Positions 47,806 through 57,165 of a DNA stretch of 64,000 nt are shown one piece after another. The position numbers were made by a program, and so were the translations under genes. Positions within the stretch are counted from its first letter, which is position 1; each line of letters begins with the position of its first letter. The notes under the pieces were generated by a model, which searched no databases, had not been told where the DNA came from, and saw only the letters and a program-made list of their open reading frames with translations. Where the stretch lies: contig NZ_VDCH01000009.1 in assembly GCF_006265165.1 (NCBI RefSeq), positions 1 through 64,000 on the forward strand. Reading direction: 5' to 3'. Origin of the DNA: Chlorobaculum thiosulfatiphilum. GTDB lineage: Bacteria; Bacteroidota; Chlorobiia; Chlorobiales; Chlorobiaceae.

Positions 47806-49113
47806 GTGGATTACCAGCAAGCTATCGATTTCCTGTTCCCCCTTCACCGCTTCGGCATCAAACCCGGCCTCGAACGCATCGAGGCGCTGCTCGACGCGCT
47901 CGGCCATCCGGAGCGAAAGCTCGGCACAATCGTGCATATCGCCGGAACCAACGGCAAGGGCACGGTCGCTTCGTGCGTGGCCTCGATTTTCAAAGCGTCT
48001 GGCCGCAAAACCGGCCTGTTCACCTCGCCGCACCTGGTCGATTTCACGGAGCGGATTCGCATCGACGGCCAGCAGATAAGCCAGCAGCAAGTCGCCGACT
48101 ATTGCGGGAAGATGCAACCGGCGGTAATCGAGACGGGCGCGACCTTTTTCGAGGCGACCACGGCGATGGCTTTCGCCTTTTTCGCCGACGAAGGAGTCGA
48201 TGCCGCGGTGATCGAAACCGGCATGGGAGGACGGCTCGACGCGACCAATGTCGTGCAGTCCGACATCGTGATCATCCCGAGCATCGGCATGGATCACACC
48301 GAGTGGCTCGGCGGGAGCCTTCGCGAGATTGCCACCGAGAAAGCCGCGATCATCAAGCCGGGCTCGCGCGTGTTCACCGCCGTGCCGGAAGCGGGCGAGG
48401 CGTTCGCGCCGATCCGCGAGGCCGTCGAAGCGGCAGGCGCGGAGCTGCACCAGGTCGAGCGCGAGGCAGAGTGGTCGGTGGAGGAGGTTTGTCTGGGCGC
48501 GCTCGCACTGCGCATCTCGCTCGAAGGCGGCGAGCCGCGGCAGATTCGGGCTGCGCTGACCGGCTCGTTCCATGCGCCGAACGTTTGCCTCGCCATCATG
48601 GCCGCGCGCTCGCTCGGCGTTTCGTGGGAGCATATCGAGACGGGACTTCCGCGGCTCGGCGCTTTCGGCTACCGGGCGCGGCTCGAACGCATTGCCGACA
48701 AGCCTGTGGTGATGCTCGATGTCTCCCACAATCCGGAAGGGATGCAAAAAACCGCGCAGTCGATTCTGGAGCTTCGGAACTGCTTCCGTTTTCTCTACGT
48801 AATTATCGGCGTCGCAGCCGACAAGGATGCTGCCGGTATCGTCCATCACATCGCCCCGGTCGCCGACGAAATCGTCGCCGTGGAGCTGCCGACGGAGCGG
48901 AGCCTTCCGGCGGCGGAGCTGGAGCGGTTGTGCGCGGAGGCGGGAGCGCAGCACGTCAGCTCGCGCAGCACGGTCGCCGAGGCTCTTGAGTTTCTCGACG
49001 GGAGAGCCGAGCATGAGGATATGATTCTTGTGACCGGCTCGTTCTATCTGGCAGGAGCGGTGGCGGCGATGGAGCGGTTCCGTTCGGCCCGGGCATCCGC
49101 CGGAGCGATATGA
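47806..49113 (+). CDS. folC: Folylpolyglutamate / dihydrofolate synthase
   Basis: A 435-residue Mur-ligase-type enzyme adding glutamate to folates. Start is GTG at 47806. P-loop IVHIAGTNGKGTVASCVASI, LFTSPHLVDFTERIRIDGQ, AVIETGMGGRLDATNVV, and the C-terminal VVMLDVSHNPEGMQKTAQSI are diagnostic. It is co-transcribed with ruvA. Confidence 0.95.
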   Translation: MDYQQAIDFLFPLHRFGIKPGLERIEALLDALGHPERKLGTIVHIAGTNGKGTVASCVASIFKASGRKTGLFTSPHLVDFTERIRIDGQQISQQQVADYCGKMQPAVIETGATFFEATTAMAFAFFADEGVDAAVIETGMGGRLDATNVVQSDIVIIPSIGMDHTEWLGGSLREIATEKAAIIKPGSRVFTAVPEAGEAFAPIREAVEAAGAELHQVEREAEWSVEEVCLGALALRISLEGGEPRQIRAALTGSFHAPNVCLAIMAARSLGVSWEHIETGLPRLGAFGYRARLERIADKPVVMLDVSHNPEGMQKTAQSILELRNCFRFLYVIIGVAADKDAAGIVHHIAPVADEIVAVELPTERSLPAAELERLCAEAGAQHVSSRSTVAEALEFLDGRAEHEDMILVTGSFYLAGAVAAMERFRSARASAGAI

Positions 49114-49405
49114 TTCATCTGTTTTTACATAAAAAATTTTATATTCGTGTTGACCTCTGAGATTATCCAGCCAAGGCAGGAGCCTTCCGCTGGCGCTTCT
49201 CCTGGTAAATACCGGTTTCAATACATACCATCTTACCTCATACGGCTTCTTTTCTCATTTTCATGTCGCTTTCTACAGGATCGAGGGTGTTGCTCACCAT
49301 ATCCGGCGGCCATCGACGATGATTCTCCGTTGTTTCTCCTCAGTGATTACGCATGAGGCAGTTCTTTTACTGCATACTTAACCATTAAGCGTTGACCAAT
49401 CAACA
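49114..49405 (+). other. Long leader region upstream of rho; nothing firm seen
   Basis: 292 bp between folC and rho. The first 50 bases are AT-rich and include TTGACC at 49149 without a matching -10 box. Rho is often autoregulated by attenuation in its leader, so this could be a regulatory leader, but no conserved structure was identified. Confidence 0.35.
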
Positions 49406-50695
49406 ATGTCGAACAATTCGGTATCCAAAGGCCTGGACATCAATGTACTCCAGAAGAAAAAGGTTTATGAACTCAATGCCATAGCCAAAGAGCTTGGCGT
49501 GATTACCGCCGGTTTTCGGAAGGAGGAGCTGATCTACAAGATCATCGAGGCTCAGTCCCTGAAAAACCCTGATCCCGAAAGCGGACAGGTGATGGTCAAT
49601 ACCGGTGTATTGCAGGTTATTCCTGAAGGGTACGGTTTCCTGCGCTCATCGAACTACAATTACCTCTCCTCCCCCGACGACATATACGTTTCACCCTCGC
49701 AGATCAAGCGTTTCAACATGCGCACCGGCGACACCGTTTCGGGTCAGGTCAGGGCGCCGAAGGAGGGTGAGCGCTTTTTCGCTTTGCTGAAGATCAACAC
49801 CATCAATGGCAAGGACCCGGAAGTGACCCGCGAGCGTCCTTTCTTCGAGAATCTGACGCCGCTTTTTCCTCATTCCCGCCTCAAGCTCGAAACCCGCCAG
49901 AACGAGTACTCCGGGCGCATCATGGATATTTTCACCCCCATCGGCAAGGGCCAGCGCGGCCTGATCGTCGCCCAGCCGAAGACCGGTAAAACCATTCTGT
50001 TGCAGATGATCGCCAACGCTATCATCAAGAATCACCCGGAGGTCTATCTCATCGTGCTGCTTATCGACGAGCGCCCCGAGGAGGTGACCGACATGGCTCG
50101 CAGCGTGGAGGCGGAGGTGGTCAGTTCGACCTTCGACGAGGATCCGGAGCGCCACGTGCAGGTGGCCGACATGGTGCTCGAAAAAGCGAAGAGGCTGGTC
50201 GAGGTCGGCCACGACGTGGTGATCCTGCTCGACTCCATCACTCGCTTGGCCCGCGCTCACAACACCATCATCCCGCACTCCGGCAAGATTCTCTCCGGCG
50301 GTATCGACGCTAACGCCCTGACCAAGCCGAAGCGCTTTTTCGGCGCGGCCCGAAACATTGAAGAGGGGGGCAGCCTGACCATCATGGCCACGGCGCTGGT
50401 CGAAACCGGCTCCCGCATGGACGACGTCATTTTCGAAGAGTTCAAGGGCACAGGCAACATGGAGCTTTTGCTCGATCGCCGTCTTTCGGAGCGCAGAATC
50501 TTTCCGGCCATCGACATTCTCCGCTCGGGAACCCGCAAGGAGGAGCTGCTGTTCACTCAGGAGGAGCTGTCGCGCACCTGGCTGCTCAGGAAGTACCTCG
50601 GCGACAAGAACCCGATCGAGTGCATGGAGTTCATGCGCGAAAAGATCGTCGAAACCAAGGACAACAAGGAATTCTTCAAGTACATGAACGCCTGA
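49406..50695 (+). CDS. rho: Transcription termination factor Rho
   Basis: A 429-residue hexameric RNA helicase/ATPase. N-terminal helical domain ([33 protein letters not shown]), cold-shock-like RNA-binding domain ([39 protein letters not shown]), P-loop [20 protein letters not shown], Walker [18 protein letters not shown], and RNA-binding loops [20 protein letters not shown] and [16 protein letters not shown]. No long insertion. It releases transcripts in a factor-dependent manner. Confidence 0.98.
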   Translation: MSNNSVSKGLDINVLQKKKVYELNAIAKELGVITAGFRKEELIYKIIEAQSLKNPDPESGQVMVNTGVLQVIPEGYGFLRSSNYNYLSSPDDIYVSPSQIKRFNMRTGDTVSGQVRAPKEGERFFALLKINTINGKDPEVTRERPFFENLTPLFPHSRLKLETRQNEYSGRIMDIFTPIGKGQRGLIVAQPKTGKTILLQMIANAIIKNHPEVYLIVLLIDERPEEVTDMARSVEAEVVSSTFDEDPERHVQVADMVLEKAKRLVEVGHDVVILLDSITRLARAHNTIIPHSGKILSGGIDANALTKPKRFFGAARNIEEGGSLTIMATALVETGSRMDDVIFEEFKGTGNMELLLDRRLSERRIFPAIDILRSGTRKEELLFTQEELSRTWLLRKYLGDKNPIECMEFMREKIVETKDNKEFFKYMNA

Positions 50696-50701
50696 TTCGC
50701 G

Positions 50702-50743
50702 TGATCCGACAAAACGGACGAATCAGTCCGATTTGTCGGATCA
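50702..50743. terminator. Long palindrome just after rho
   Basis: TGATCCGACAAA (50702-50713) pairs perfectly with TTTGTCGGATCA (50732-50743). Inside it CGGAC (50715-50719) pairs with GTCCG (50726-50730), giving an almost unbroken 18-bp stem with a 6-nt loop. The U-run expected of an intrinsic terminator is missing. It starts six bases after the rho stop and may be a terminator, an mRNA 3' stabiliser or a protein-binding palindrome. Confidence 0.55.
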
Positions 50744-50850
50744 AAAGCAGCTACCGGGGAAAAATTATTCACCCGCATTTTTTTTTTGGTGAAATAGAGC
50801 CGATGCCCTATATTACCTGCCTTCTAAAACACAGGAAAGATTGAACATTC

Positions 50851-50958
50851 ATGCCCTGCGGAAAAAAAAGAAAACGCCATAAAATGGCCGTGCACAAACG
50901 CAAGAAGATGCGCCGTAAGAACAGGCACAAGAAGCGTTTGAGGTACCAGAACAAGTAG
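50851..50958 (+). CDS. AURKAIP1/COX24-type small basic ribosomal protein
   Basis: A 35-residue protein, MPCGKKRKRHKMAVHKRKKM, ending RHKKRLRYQNK. More than half of the residues are Lys or Arg. The KKRKRHKMAVHKRKKMRRKN core is the COX24/AURKAIP1 domain of mitochondrial small-subunit protein mS38. Bacterial homologues of about this length are found in Bacteroidota and Chlorobiota and are presumed to bind 16S rRNA. It lies 26 bp before tRNA-Lys and is probably co-transcribed with the tRNAs. Confidence 0.82.
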   Translation: MPCGKKRKRHKMAVHKRKKMRRKNRHKKRLRYQNK

Positions 50959-50984
50959 GCTTTTATTGAGCCAAGAGCTTGGTT

Positions 50985-51057
50985 GAGAATATAGCTCAGT
51001 CGGTAGAGCAACTGCCTTTTAAGCAGTGGGTCGAAGGTTCGAGTCCTTCTATTCTCA
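50985..51057 (+). tRNA. tRNA-Lys (UUU)
   Basis: A 73-nt cloverleaf. Acceptor stem GAGAATA/TATTCTC, D-arm GCTC/GAGC, anticodon stem ACTGC/GCAGT around CTTTTAA (anticodon TTT), T-arm GAAGG TTCGAGT CCTTC. Discriminator A; CCA is not encoded. Confidence 0.97.
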
Positions 51058-51095
51058 CTGGAAGCACTGTTGTTTCCTGAACGACAAGACGAAAT

Positions 51096-51177
51096 GCCCG
51101 AGTGGTGAAATTGGTAGACACACCATCTTGAGGGGGTGGCGCCGTTAGGTGTAGGAGTTCGAATCTCCTCTCGGGCA
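51096..51177 (+). tRNA. tRNA-Leu (GAG)
   Basis: An 82-nt type II tRNA. Acceptor stem GCCCGAG/CTCGGGC, anticodon stem CCATC/GGTGG around TTGAGGG (anticodon GAG), a variable arm near CGCCGTTAGGTGT, and T-arm GGAGTTCGAATCTCC. Discriminator A at 51177; CCA is not encoded. It lies 38 bp after tRNA-Lys. Confidence 0.95.
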
Positions 51178-51185
51178 CATAGAAC

Positions 51186-51212
51186 AAAAAAGCCGCATCA
51201 AGCGGCTTTTTT
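51186..51212 (+). terminator. Intrinsic terminator of the tRNA transcript
   Basis: AAAAAAGCCGC (51186-51196) pairs with GCGGCTTTTTT (51202-51212) around a 5-nt loop, directly after tRNA-Leu. Confidence 0.9.
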
Positions 51213-51370
51213 GTTGTCGTGGCGGAACCGGGTCTCAAGCGTACAGAACCACGTTCAGAGAGGGCTGGTCGCAGCATACTTCTTTGATCAAGAAATGTTT
51301 AACAGTACTTTTCCGTTAAAGGCTCAAGGGATCACTCCGCTCCCGCTGAAACGATAAATGTTCCCGAATC

Positions 51371-51988
51371 ATGCACAAACTTCAGGTGGATATTCTCGGA
51401 CTATCAACGAGTCCTCATACCAACGGCGCCTACGCTTTAATTCTCTATGAAGTCGAAGGCAAGCGCAAGCTGCCAATCATTATCGGAGGTTTCGAGGCTC
51501 AGGCCATTGCCCTCAAGCTTGAGAACATAAAACCGCCCCGTCCGTTCACTCATGACCTGTTCAAACAGATTGCCGATGCCTTCGATCTTCATGTCAATGA
51601 AGTTTTTATCGATGAGCTTCATAACGAAACCTTTTATGCGAAAGTGATCTGCGAGATGGGCGGCGTGGTGCATGAGATCGACGCGAGGCCGAGCGACGCC
51701 ATCGCCATAGCGGTTCGCTTCAGTGCGCCTATCTTCGTGTCGGAAGAGATCATGAACGAGGCGGGCATTGTCGAGGAGCGGCAGAAAGAGGAGGAGGAAG
51801 AGGCGCAGGCTTCCGCCGAAGAGCTTGTCGAAGATCAGGGTGAAGCGGAACCCGTCAAGAGAGAGCCGCTTGCGGCGGAGCTGAACCGGAAGCTCGAAGA
51901 GGCGATCAATCGCGAAGATTACGAGGAAGCGGCGCGAATCAGGGATGAGCTTTCCCGTCTCAAACAGAGCGGCGAAAGCCAGGAGTGA
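51371..51988 (+). CDS. Bifunctional nuclease family protein with UVR motif
   Basis: A 205-residue protein. Residues 1-135 are the DUF151/BFN domain (LDILGLSTSPHTNGAYALIL-type start; LPIIIGGFEAQAIALKLENI; ARPSDAIAIAVRFSAPIFVS), which in plants and bacteria has DNase/RNase activity. An acidic linker (RQKEEEEEAQASAEELVEDQ) follows. The last 35 residues are a UvrB/UvrC-type UVR motif (LEEAINREDYEEAARIRDEL), a protein-protein contact helix pair. The combination suggests a stress or DNA-repair role. The gene converges on bamA across a shared terminator. Confidence 0.88.
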   Translation: MHKLQVDILGLSTSPHTNGAYALILYEVEGKRKLPIIIGGFEAQAIALKLENIKPPRPFTHDLFKQIADAFDLHVNEVFIDELHNETFYAKVICEMGGVVHEIDARPSDAIAIAVRFSAPIFVSEEIMNEAGIVEERQKEEEEEAQASAEELVEDQGEAEPVKREPLAAELNRKLEEAINREDYEEAARIRDELSRLKQSGESQE

Positions 51989-52027
51989 TCGGAAGTTCGA
52001 CCGGCAAGAATCCATCAGGCTCAATAA

Positions 52028-52066
52028 AAAAAGCCATGACTGTAATCGATGCAGTCATGGCTTTTT
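52028..52066. terminator. Bidirectional stem-loop terminator
   Basis: AAAAAGCCATGACTG (52028-52042) pairs perfectly with CAGTCATGGCTTTTT (52052-52066) around a 9-nt loop, between the convergent nuclease and bamA genes. A- and T-runs on both sides allow use in either direction. Confidence 0.92.
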
Positions 52067-52087
52067 CCGTTTGACGATGAGGCCGGA

Positions 52088-54592
52088 TCAGTCGTTGGGC
52101 TGTCCGAACGAGAAGGTGAAGTTCCAGCCCTGCGCTCCTTTGTCCGGTTCGGATGGAATGGCGTCAAAGCCATAACCGTAGTCGATGCCGATCTGGCCGA
52201 TGATCGGCAGATAGAGCCGCAGGCCGATGCCGGCCGATTTTTTCAGATCGGTCAGGTCGAAGCTCGATGCGTCTGCCCAGAGGTTGCCCGCTTCGGCAAA
52301 AACCAAGGCGTAGATGCTCGCCGAAGGGCTGAGCGTCAGCGGGTAGCGAAGCTCGGTCGTGAACTTCGAGTAGATTTTGCCGCCGTACAGGTCGGTTTCT
52401 CCATCGAACTGCTGACCAAGGCTGTGGTCGGGATAGCCCCGGAGCGGGACGGTCGGCAGGGAGGACATGCCGCTGCCACCCATGTAGAAGTAGTTCGTGT
52501 AGGGGATGTAGTCGTCTTCGCTGAAGGTATCAAGGTATCCCTGCTGCGCCGAGACGTTGACGATCAGGTCGCGCGATACCGGGAAAAACCAGCTTGACGT
52601 GCCGATCAGTTTATAGAAGTTGATCGTTCCCGGCAGAACGCCTCCGGCTATCTGCGCGGTGAAGACGTTCTTGCTTCCGTGACGCGGATAGATCGGGTTG
52701 TCGATGCTGTTCCGGCTGATGGTCTGGGTGATCGAGAACTCCTCGGCCTCTTCAGGTACGCCCGTTTCATTGAGGAAGCTCACGAAACCGCCCTTGGTAT
52801 GCAGGTAGCCCAGGCGCCAGCTGATGGCGAAGTAGTCGTCGGGCCAGGTGAGTCTTCGCCCGATGGTGATGTTGGCGCCGTACTGGTCGATCGTTTTCGT
52901 GGTTTCATCCACGCCGTCGTCGATCAGGTCGTAGCTCTGTTTGGTTTTGAAGGCAGTGAATCCTAAAGAGGTATGAGTGCCGAATGCCCACGGATCGCTG
53001 GCCGACAGCGAAAGTGTCCGGTAGTTGTTCGAGCCGAACTGCCATTGCACGGCAAGGCGCTGTCCATCGCCGTGTGGAAGGGGACGGTACGCCGACGGGT
53101 TGAAGAGGTCCGCGAACGAGAAATTGTTGAAGGTCAGGCCAAGAGAGCCGGTGCCGCCGCTCGATCCGCTGTAACCGATGGCGGCATTGAACGTATCGGT
53201 CTGCCGCTCGGTGACGTTGTAGGTCAGATCGACCGTATCGTTTTTCTGGTTCGGCTGGATGTCCGGCGTCAGGGTTTCGGGGTCGAAATAGTTGAGCATG
53301 GAGAGTTCCCTGATGCTTCTGACGACATTCTTCCGGCTGAAGGTGTCTCCCGGAACGGTATAGAGTTCGCGCCGGATGACGTGATCCTTCGTTTTGGTAT
53401 TGCCCTTGATGTTGATGATGTTCAGCGCGTAGGGATCGCCTTCGGTGAGGGTGATGACCAGATCGACCTGGTTCGGCTGCACCACCTGTTCTTCGAGCTG
53501 CGCCCTGAACGAGAGGTATCCCCGGTCGAGGTACAGGGAACTCACGTCGGAATGATCCTGCGAAAAGTTCAGGCGCTCGTTGATCTTTTTGGCGCTGTAC
53601 AGATCGCCGTTCTTGATGCCGAAGGTGGCGTTGAGGATATCGGTGGTCGCGAAATCCTTGTTGTTGCCACTCCAACTGATATTTCTGATATGATATTTCG
53701 GCCCCTCTTCGACGTAAATATCGAGGATAAGCCCCTTCTTGTCGTCGGTGTAGGTGATCGTGTCCTTGACGATGTGTGCGTCGCGATAGCCGTTGTCGCG
53801 ATAGAATTCAACCAGCAGGTTCTTGTCCTCTTCGAACTTGTCCTTGTCGAGTTTCGGCTGTCCGAAAATCTTCCGCCACCACGAGTTCTGCGTGGTCTCC
53901 TTGAGAACGCCACGGAGTTTGCCCTCCTTGAAGGCTGCATTGCCGTGGAACCTGATCTTTTCGATGACGACCTTGTTGCCTTCCTGAATGGTAAAGACAG
54001 CTTTGACCCTGTTGTCGCCGGTACTCTGGAGGCGGTACTCCGCGCCTGCCGTCAGATAGCCCTTTGCTGCGTACTGCTTTTCGATCCTGTTCTCGGCGTT
54101 CAAAAGCTCCTGGCTGCTGACGCGCCGTCCGACGTTCAGATTGGCCGTGTTCAGCAGCTCCTTCGTTTTAAACTTGTGATTGCCCTGGAACTCGACGCTT
54201 TCGAGAAGCGGAAACTCGGTGACGACAAAGGTCAGCTTGATGCTGCCGCTGCCCAGATCGGTCTGCTCAATCTGGATATTGCTGAAATATTGCAGATTCC
54301 ACAGGTATTGAAGCACACCGGGAATCTCCTGACCGGGGACGGTGATCCGGTCGTTGACCTTGACAGGCAAGCTCTTGAGCAGTTCAGCCTCCTTGACGGT
54401 CTGAAGTCCGCGGAAGGTTATTTCCCGGACGGTGAGCGTGCGTGTTTGCGGCATGACTGCTGACGCTGCGCTGGCGGGAGCCTGAGGCGCTGCTTTCGCT
54501 TTTGCCGAGGCGGCAGACGAGGGGAAATTGACCAGTGCCAGAACGATCAGGAGTGCTGATAACCTGTCTGGTGGAAATGGTGTCGTTTTCAT
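52088..54592 (-). CDS. bamA: Outer membrane protein assembly factor BamA
   Basis: An 834-residue protein. A signal peptide (RLSALLIVLALVNFPSSAAS) is followed by five POTRA domains (for example LTVREITFRGLQTVKEAELL, VEFQGNHKFKTKELLNTANL, NIINIKGNTKTKDHVIRREL) and a C-terminal 16-strand barrel with PLRGYPDHSLGQQFDGETDL (the lid loop) and LRLYLPIIGQIGIDYGYGFD. It inserts barrel proteins into the outer membrane. It lies 43 bp downstream of uppS on the same strand, and the ompH/skp gene is elsewhere in the window. Confidence 0.96.
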   Translation of the reverse strand: MKTTPFPPDRLSALLIVLALVNFPSSAASAKAKAAPQAPASAASAVMPQTRTLTVREITFRGLQTVKEAELLKSLPVKVNDRITVPGQEIPGVLQYLWNLQYFSNIQIEQTDLGSGSIKLTFVVTEFPLLESVEFQGNHKFKTKELLNTANLNVGRRVSSQELLNAENRIEKQYAAKGYLTAGAEYRLQSTGDNRVKAVFTIQEGNKVVIEKIRFHGNAAFKEGKLRGVLKETTQNSWWRKIFGQPKLDKDKFEEDKNLLVEFYRDNGYRDAHIVKDTITYTDDKKGLILDIYVEEGPKYHIRNISWSGNNKDFATTDILNATFGIKNGDLYSAKKINERLNFSQDHSDVSSLYLDRGYLSFRAQLEEQVVQPNQVDLVITLTEGDPYALNIINIKGNTKTKDHVIRRELYTVPGDTFSRKNVVRSIRELSMLNYFDPETLTPDIQPNQKNDTVDLTYNVTERQTDTFNAAIGYSGSSGGTGSLGLTFNNFSFADLFNPSAYRPLPHGDGQRLAVQWQFGSNNYRTLSLSASDPWAFGTHTSLGFTAFKTKQSYDLIDDGVDETTKTIDQYGANITIGRRLTWPDDYFAISWRLGYLHTKGGFVSFLNETGVPEEAEEFSITQTISRNSIDNPIYPRHGSKNVFTAQIAGGVLPGTINFYKLIGTSSWFFPVSRDLIVNVSAQQGYLDTFSEDDYIPYTNYFYMGGSGMSSLPTVPLRGYPDHSLGQQFDGETDLYGGKIYSKFTTELRYPLTLSPSASIYALVFAEAGNLWADASSFDLTDLKKSAGIGLRLYLPIIGQIGIDYGYGFDAIPSEPDKGAQGWNFTFSFGQPND

Positions 54593-54635
54593 GAAATGGC
54601 TGATAGGTTCTGTGGTTCAGTTCGGCTTGATAAAT

Positions 54636-55427
54636 CTATTCATTGCTCTTTAATTGTTCGCTTGTCTGGCCAAACCGCCGTTCGCGTTTCTGAAACTCCC
54701 GGATGGCTTCATAGAGTTCGTTGCGGCGGAAATCGGGCCAAAGGGTATCGGTGAAAATGATCTCGGAATAGGCGCTTTGCCAGAGCATGAAGTTGCTGAT
54801 GCGGGACTCCCCGCTGGTTCGTATCATCAGGTCAGGGTCAGGCATCGAGGCGGTTGACAGAAATGATGCGAACAGATTTTCGTCGATGGTTTCGGGATCG
54901 AGCGTACCCGTCCTGACCTGACGCGCGATGCTCTGACAAGCATGGGTGATGTCCCATTTGCCGCTGTAGCTCAGGGCGATGGTCAGCACCAGTTGATGGT
55001 TGTGCCTGGTCTGCGCACTGGTCTCTTCGATAGTTTGACGCACATCCTTGCCAACCAGGCTCAAATCGCCGATGACCTCCAGCCGGACATTGTTGTCGCG
55101 CAACTGGGCCGTCTCTTTCCGGAGCACCTTGATGAGCAGCCTCATCAGCGCAGAGATTTCGAGCTTGGGTCTTCTCCAGTTCTCGATGGAAAAGGTGAAC
55201 AGGGTAAGATTTGCGATGCCGAGCTGCTTGGCGGCTTCGACGACATCTCTTACCGATTCGACGCCGGCCACATGGCCTGCGACACGCGATTTCCCTTTCA
55301 TTTTCGCCCACCGGCCGTTTCCGTCCATGATGATGCCGATGTGCCGGGGCAGCACACAGGATGATTTCAGCGTTTCCTGTATTCGGGTATCTTCAGGATC
55401 GGATTTCGATGTGAACCACTGAGGCAT
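54636..55427 (-). CDS. uppS: Isoprenyl transferase (undecaprenyl diphosphate synthase)
   Basis: A cis-prenyltransferase, 263 residues from the ATG at 55427; the frame is open to 55511. RHIGIIMDGNGRWAKMKGKS (catalytic Asp), RVAGHVAGVESVRDVVEAAK, LTLFTFSIENWRRPKLEI and DPDLMIRTSGESRISNFMLW, then YSEIIFTDTLWPDFRRNELY are all family signatures. It makes the C55 lipid carrier for peptidoglycan and for the lipid-linked sugars made by the glycan genes in this window. Confidence 0.96.
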   Translation of the reverse strand: MPQWFTSKSDPEDTRIQETLKSSCVLPRHIGIIMDGNGRWAKMKGKSRVAGHVAGVESVRDVVEAAKQLGIANLTLFTFSIENWRRPKLEISALMRLLIKVLRKETAQLRDNNVRLEVIGDLSLVGKDVRQTIEETSAQTRHNHQLVLTIALSYSGKWDITHACQSIARQVRTGTLDPETIDENLFASFLSTASMPDPDLMIRTSGESRISNFMLWQSAYSEIIFTDTLWPDFRRNELYEAIREFQKRERRFGQTSEQLKSNE

Positions 55428-55526
55428 GTAAGAGTAGAAAAATCCAAGAGTTGATGCTGTCCATCGGAACTTGCGGCTTTCGGTCGGGACAGGTTGCTGT
55501 CTTCGAAGCATGCAATCTCCATGAGA

Positions 55527-55555
55527 TTGAATTATAGACAGTTATTTATTATTAT
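55527..55555 (+). promoter_or_regulatory. Candidate promoter for gatA
   Basis: TTGAAT (55527-55532) and TATTAT (55550-55555) are separated by exactly 17 bp in an AT-rich patch between the divergent uppS and gatA genes. Transcription would start near 55562, about 120 bases before the chosen gatA start. Confidence 0.45.
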
Positions 55556-55683
55556 ACAAACTTAATGGCGGCAGAGCCTCCAGGACTCTTCCGGCCGGCA
55601 GCGCCCTCTACCCGCAGGAGTTGTTGTCCCGCCGCAACATGCAGAGGAACGATCTTCAATTTCATCAATCCAGCCGAATAAAC

Positions 55684-57129
55684 GTGCAGTTTCATGGTTA
55701 CCAGGACCTCAGGTCCAGACTGCTCTCAGGTGAGCTAACCTGCGAGCAGGTGATTACAGATTATTTACAGCGCATCGAATCCAGTCGCGACGACAATATT
55801 TTTACCGCCGTATTTCATGACGAGGCTATGGCTCGCGCCCGCGAGCTTGACAACAAGCTTCAGCGCGGCGAAGAACCCGGCAAGCTGTTCGGCATGCCGA
55901 TCGCCATCAAGGACAATATCTCGATGAAGGGTGCGCCGCTCTCCTGCGCCTCGAAGATTCTCGCTGGTTACGAAAGCGTCTATGACGCCACGGTGATCGA
56001 GCGTATGCTGGCCGAAGACGCCATCTTCGTCGGTCGCACCAACATGGACGAGTTCGCGATGGGCAGTTCCAACGAGAACTCCGCCATTGGCCCGGTACCC
56101 AATCCCTACGACAAAACCCGCGTTCCCGGCGGCAGCTCCGGTGGTTCGGCGGCGGCGGTGGCTGGCGACCTCGCGATGGTGGCGCTCGGCTCCGACACCG
56201 GCGGCTCGGTTCGCCAGCCCGCAGGCTTCTGCAACATCGTCGGCCTCAAGCCAACCTATGGCCGCATTTCGCGTTACGGCTTGGTGGCCTTCGCCTCCTC
56301 CTTTGACCAGATCGGCCTGCTGGCCGCCAACTGCGACGACGCGGCGCTCGTGCTCGGCGTCATCGCCGGAAAGGACGAACACGACGCGACCTCGTCACAC
56401 CACGATGTTCCGGAGTACGATACGACGATGGATCACGTTTCTATCGAGGGGTTGCGCATCGGAGTACCACGCGCATTTTTCCCGGAGAGCTTGAACGCCG
56501 ACGTGGCCGGAGTGGTCAAGGCGGGGCTGAAAAAGCTCGAAGAGGCGGGCGCGGAGCTGGTCGAGATCGATCTGCCGGAGAGCGATTACGCCATCGCGGC
56601 GTATTACATTCTCGTCACCGCCGAAGCCTCCTCGAACCTCGCTCGCTTCGACGGCGCGCGCTACGGCTATCGCTCGCCCGACTCGCCCGACCTTTCGAGC
56701 ATGTACGTCAACTCGCGCACCGAAGGGTTCGGCGCGGAGGTCAAGCGCCGCATCATGCTCGGCACCTACGTGCTCTCGGCGGGCTACTACGACACCTACT
56801 ACAAAAAAGCGCAACAGGTGCGCCGGGTGTTCCAAGACAAATATCGCGAAGCCTTCGAGAAGGTCGATGTGATCTTCGGGCCGACCTCGCCCTTCCCGCC
56901 ATTCGGCATCGGCGACAAGATGGACAATCCGCTCGAAATGTACCTGGCCGACGTCTTTACCGTTCCGGCCAGCATCGTGGGAATGCCCGCAATCAGCGTG
57001 CCGGTCGGCTTCGACAGCCTCGGCCTGCCGGTTGGCGTCCACCTGATCTGCAACTTTTTCGAGGAGGGCAAGATGCTCGGCATTGCCCGCCATCTCCAGA
57101 CCTTGTGTCAGACAGTCCCGTCGAACTGA
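55684..57129 (+). CDS. gatA: Glutamyl-tRNA(Gln) amidotransferase subunit A
   Basis: A 481-residue amidase-signature enzyme. The Ser-cisSer-Lys triad is seen as AIKDNIS (Lys), [18 protein letters not shown] (cis-Ser) and [17 protein letters not shown] (Ser). It releases ammonia from glutamine to convert misacylated Glu-tRNA(Gln) to Gln-tRNA(Gln); gatB and gatC are not here. A GTG at 55684 ([18 protein letters not shown]) is chosen because it gives family length; the frame extends to 55621. Confidence 0.95.
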   Translation: MQFHGYQDLRSRLLSGELTCEQVITDYLQRIESSRDDNIFTAVFHDEAMARARELDNKLQRGEEPGKLFGMPIAIKDNISMKGAPLSCASKILAGYESVYDATVIERMLAEDAIFVGRTNMDEFAMGSSNENSAIGPVPNPYDKTRVPGGSSGGSAAAVAGDLAMVALGSDTGGSVRQPAGFCNIVGLKPTYGRISRYGLVAFASSFDQIGLLAANCDDAALVLGVIAGKDEHDATSSHHDVPEYDTTMDHVSIEGLRIGVPRAFFPESLNADVAGVVKAGLKKLEEAGAELVEIDLPESDYAIAAYYILVTAEASSNLARFDGARYGYRSPDSPDLSSMYVNSRTEGFGAEVKRRIMLGTYVLSAGYYDTYYKKAQQVRRVFQDKYREAFEKVDVIFGPTSPFPPFGIGDKMDNPLEMYLADVFTVPASIVGMPAISVPVGFDSLGLPVGVHLICNFFEEGKMLGIARHLQTLCQTVPSN

Positions 57130-57165
57130 CGGCTTTTTTTCATCACCTCAAAAGATTATGGGATT

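Noticed and set aside
47761-49221. Long minus-strand frame opposite folC
   Set aside because: Antisense shadow; the sense strand encodes an unambiguous Mur-ligase-type enzyme.
49147-49356. Plus-strand frame in the rho leader
   Set aside because: No recognisable protein features, and it lies in an expected regulatory leader.
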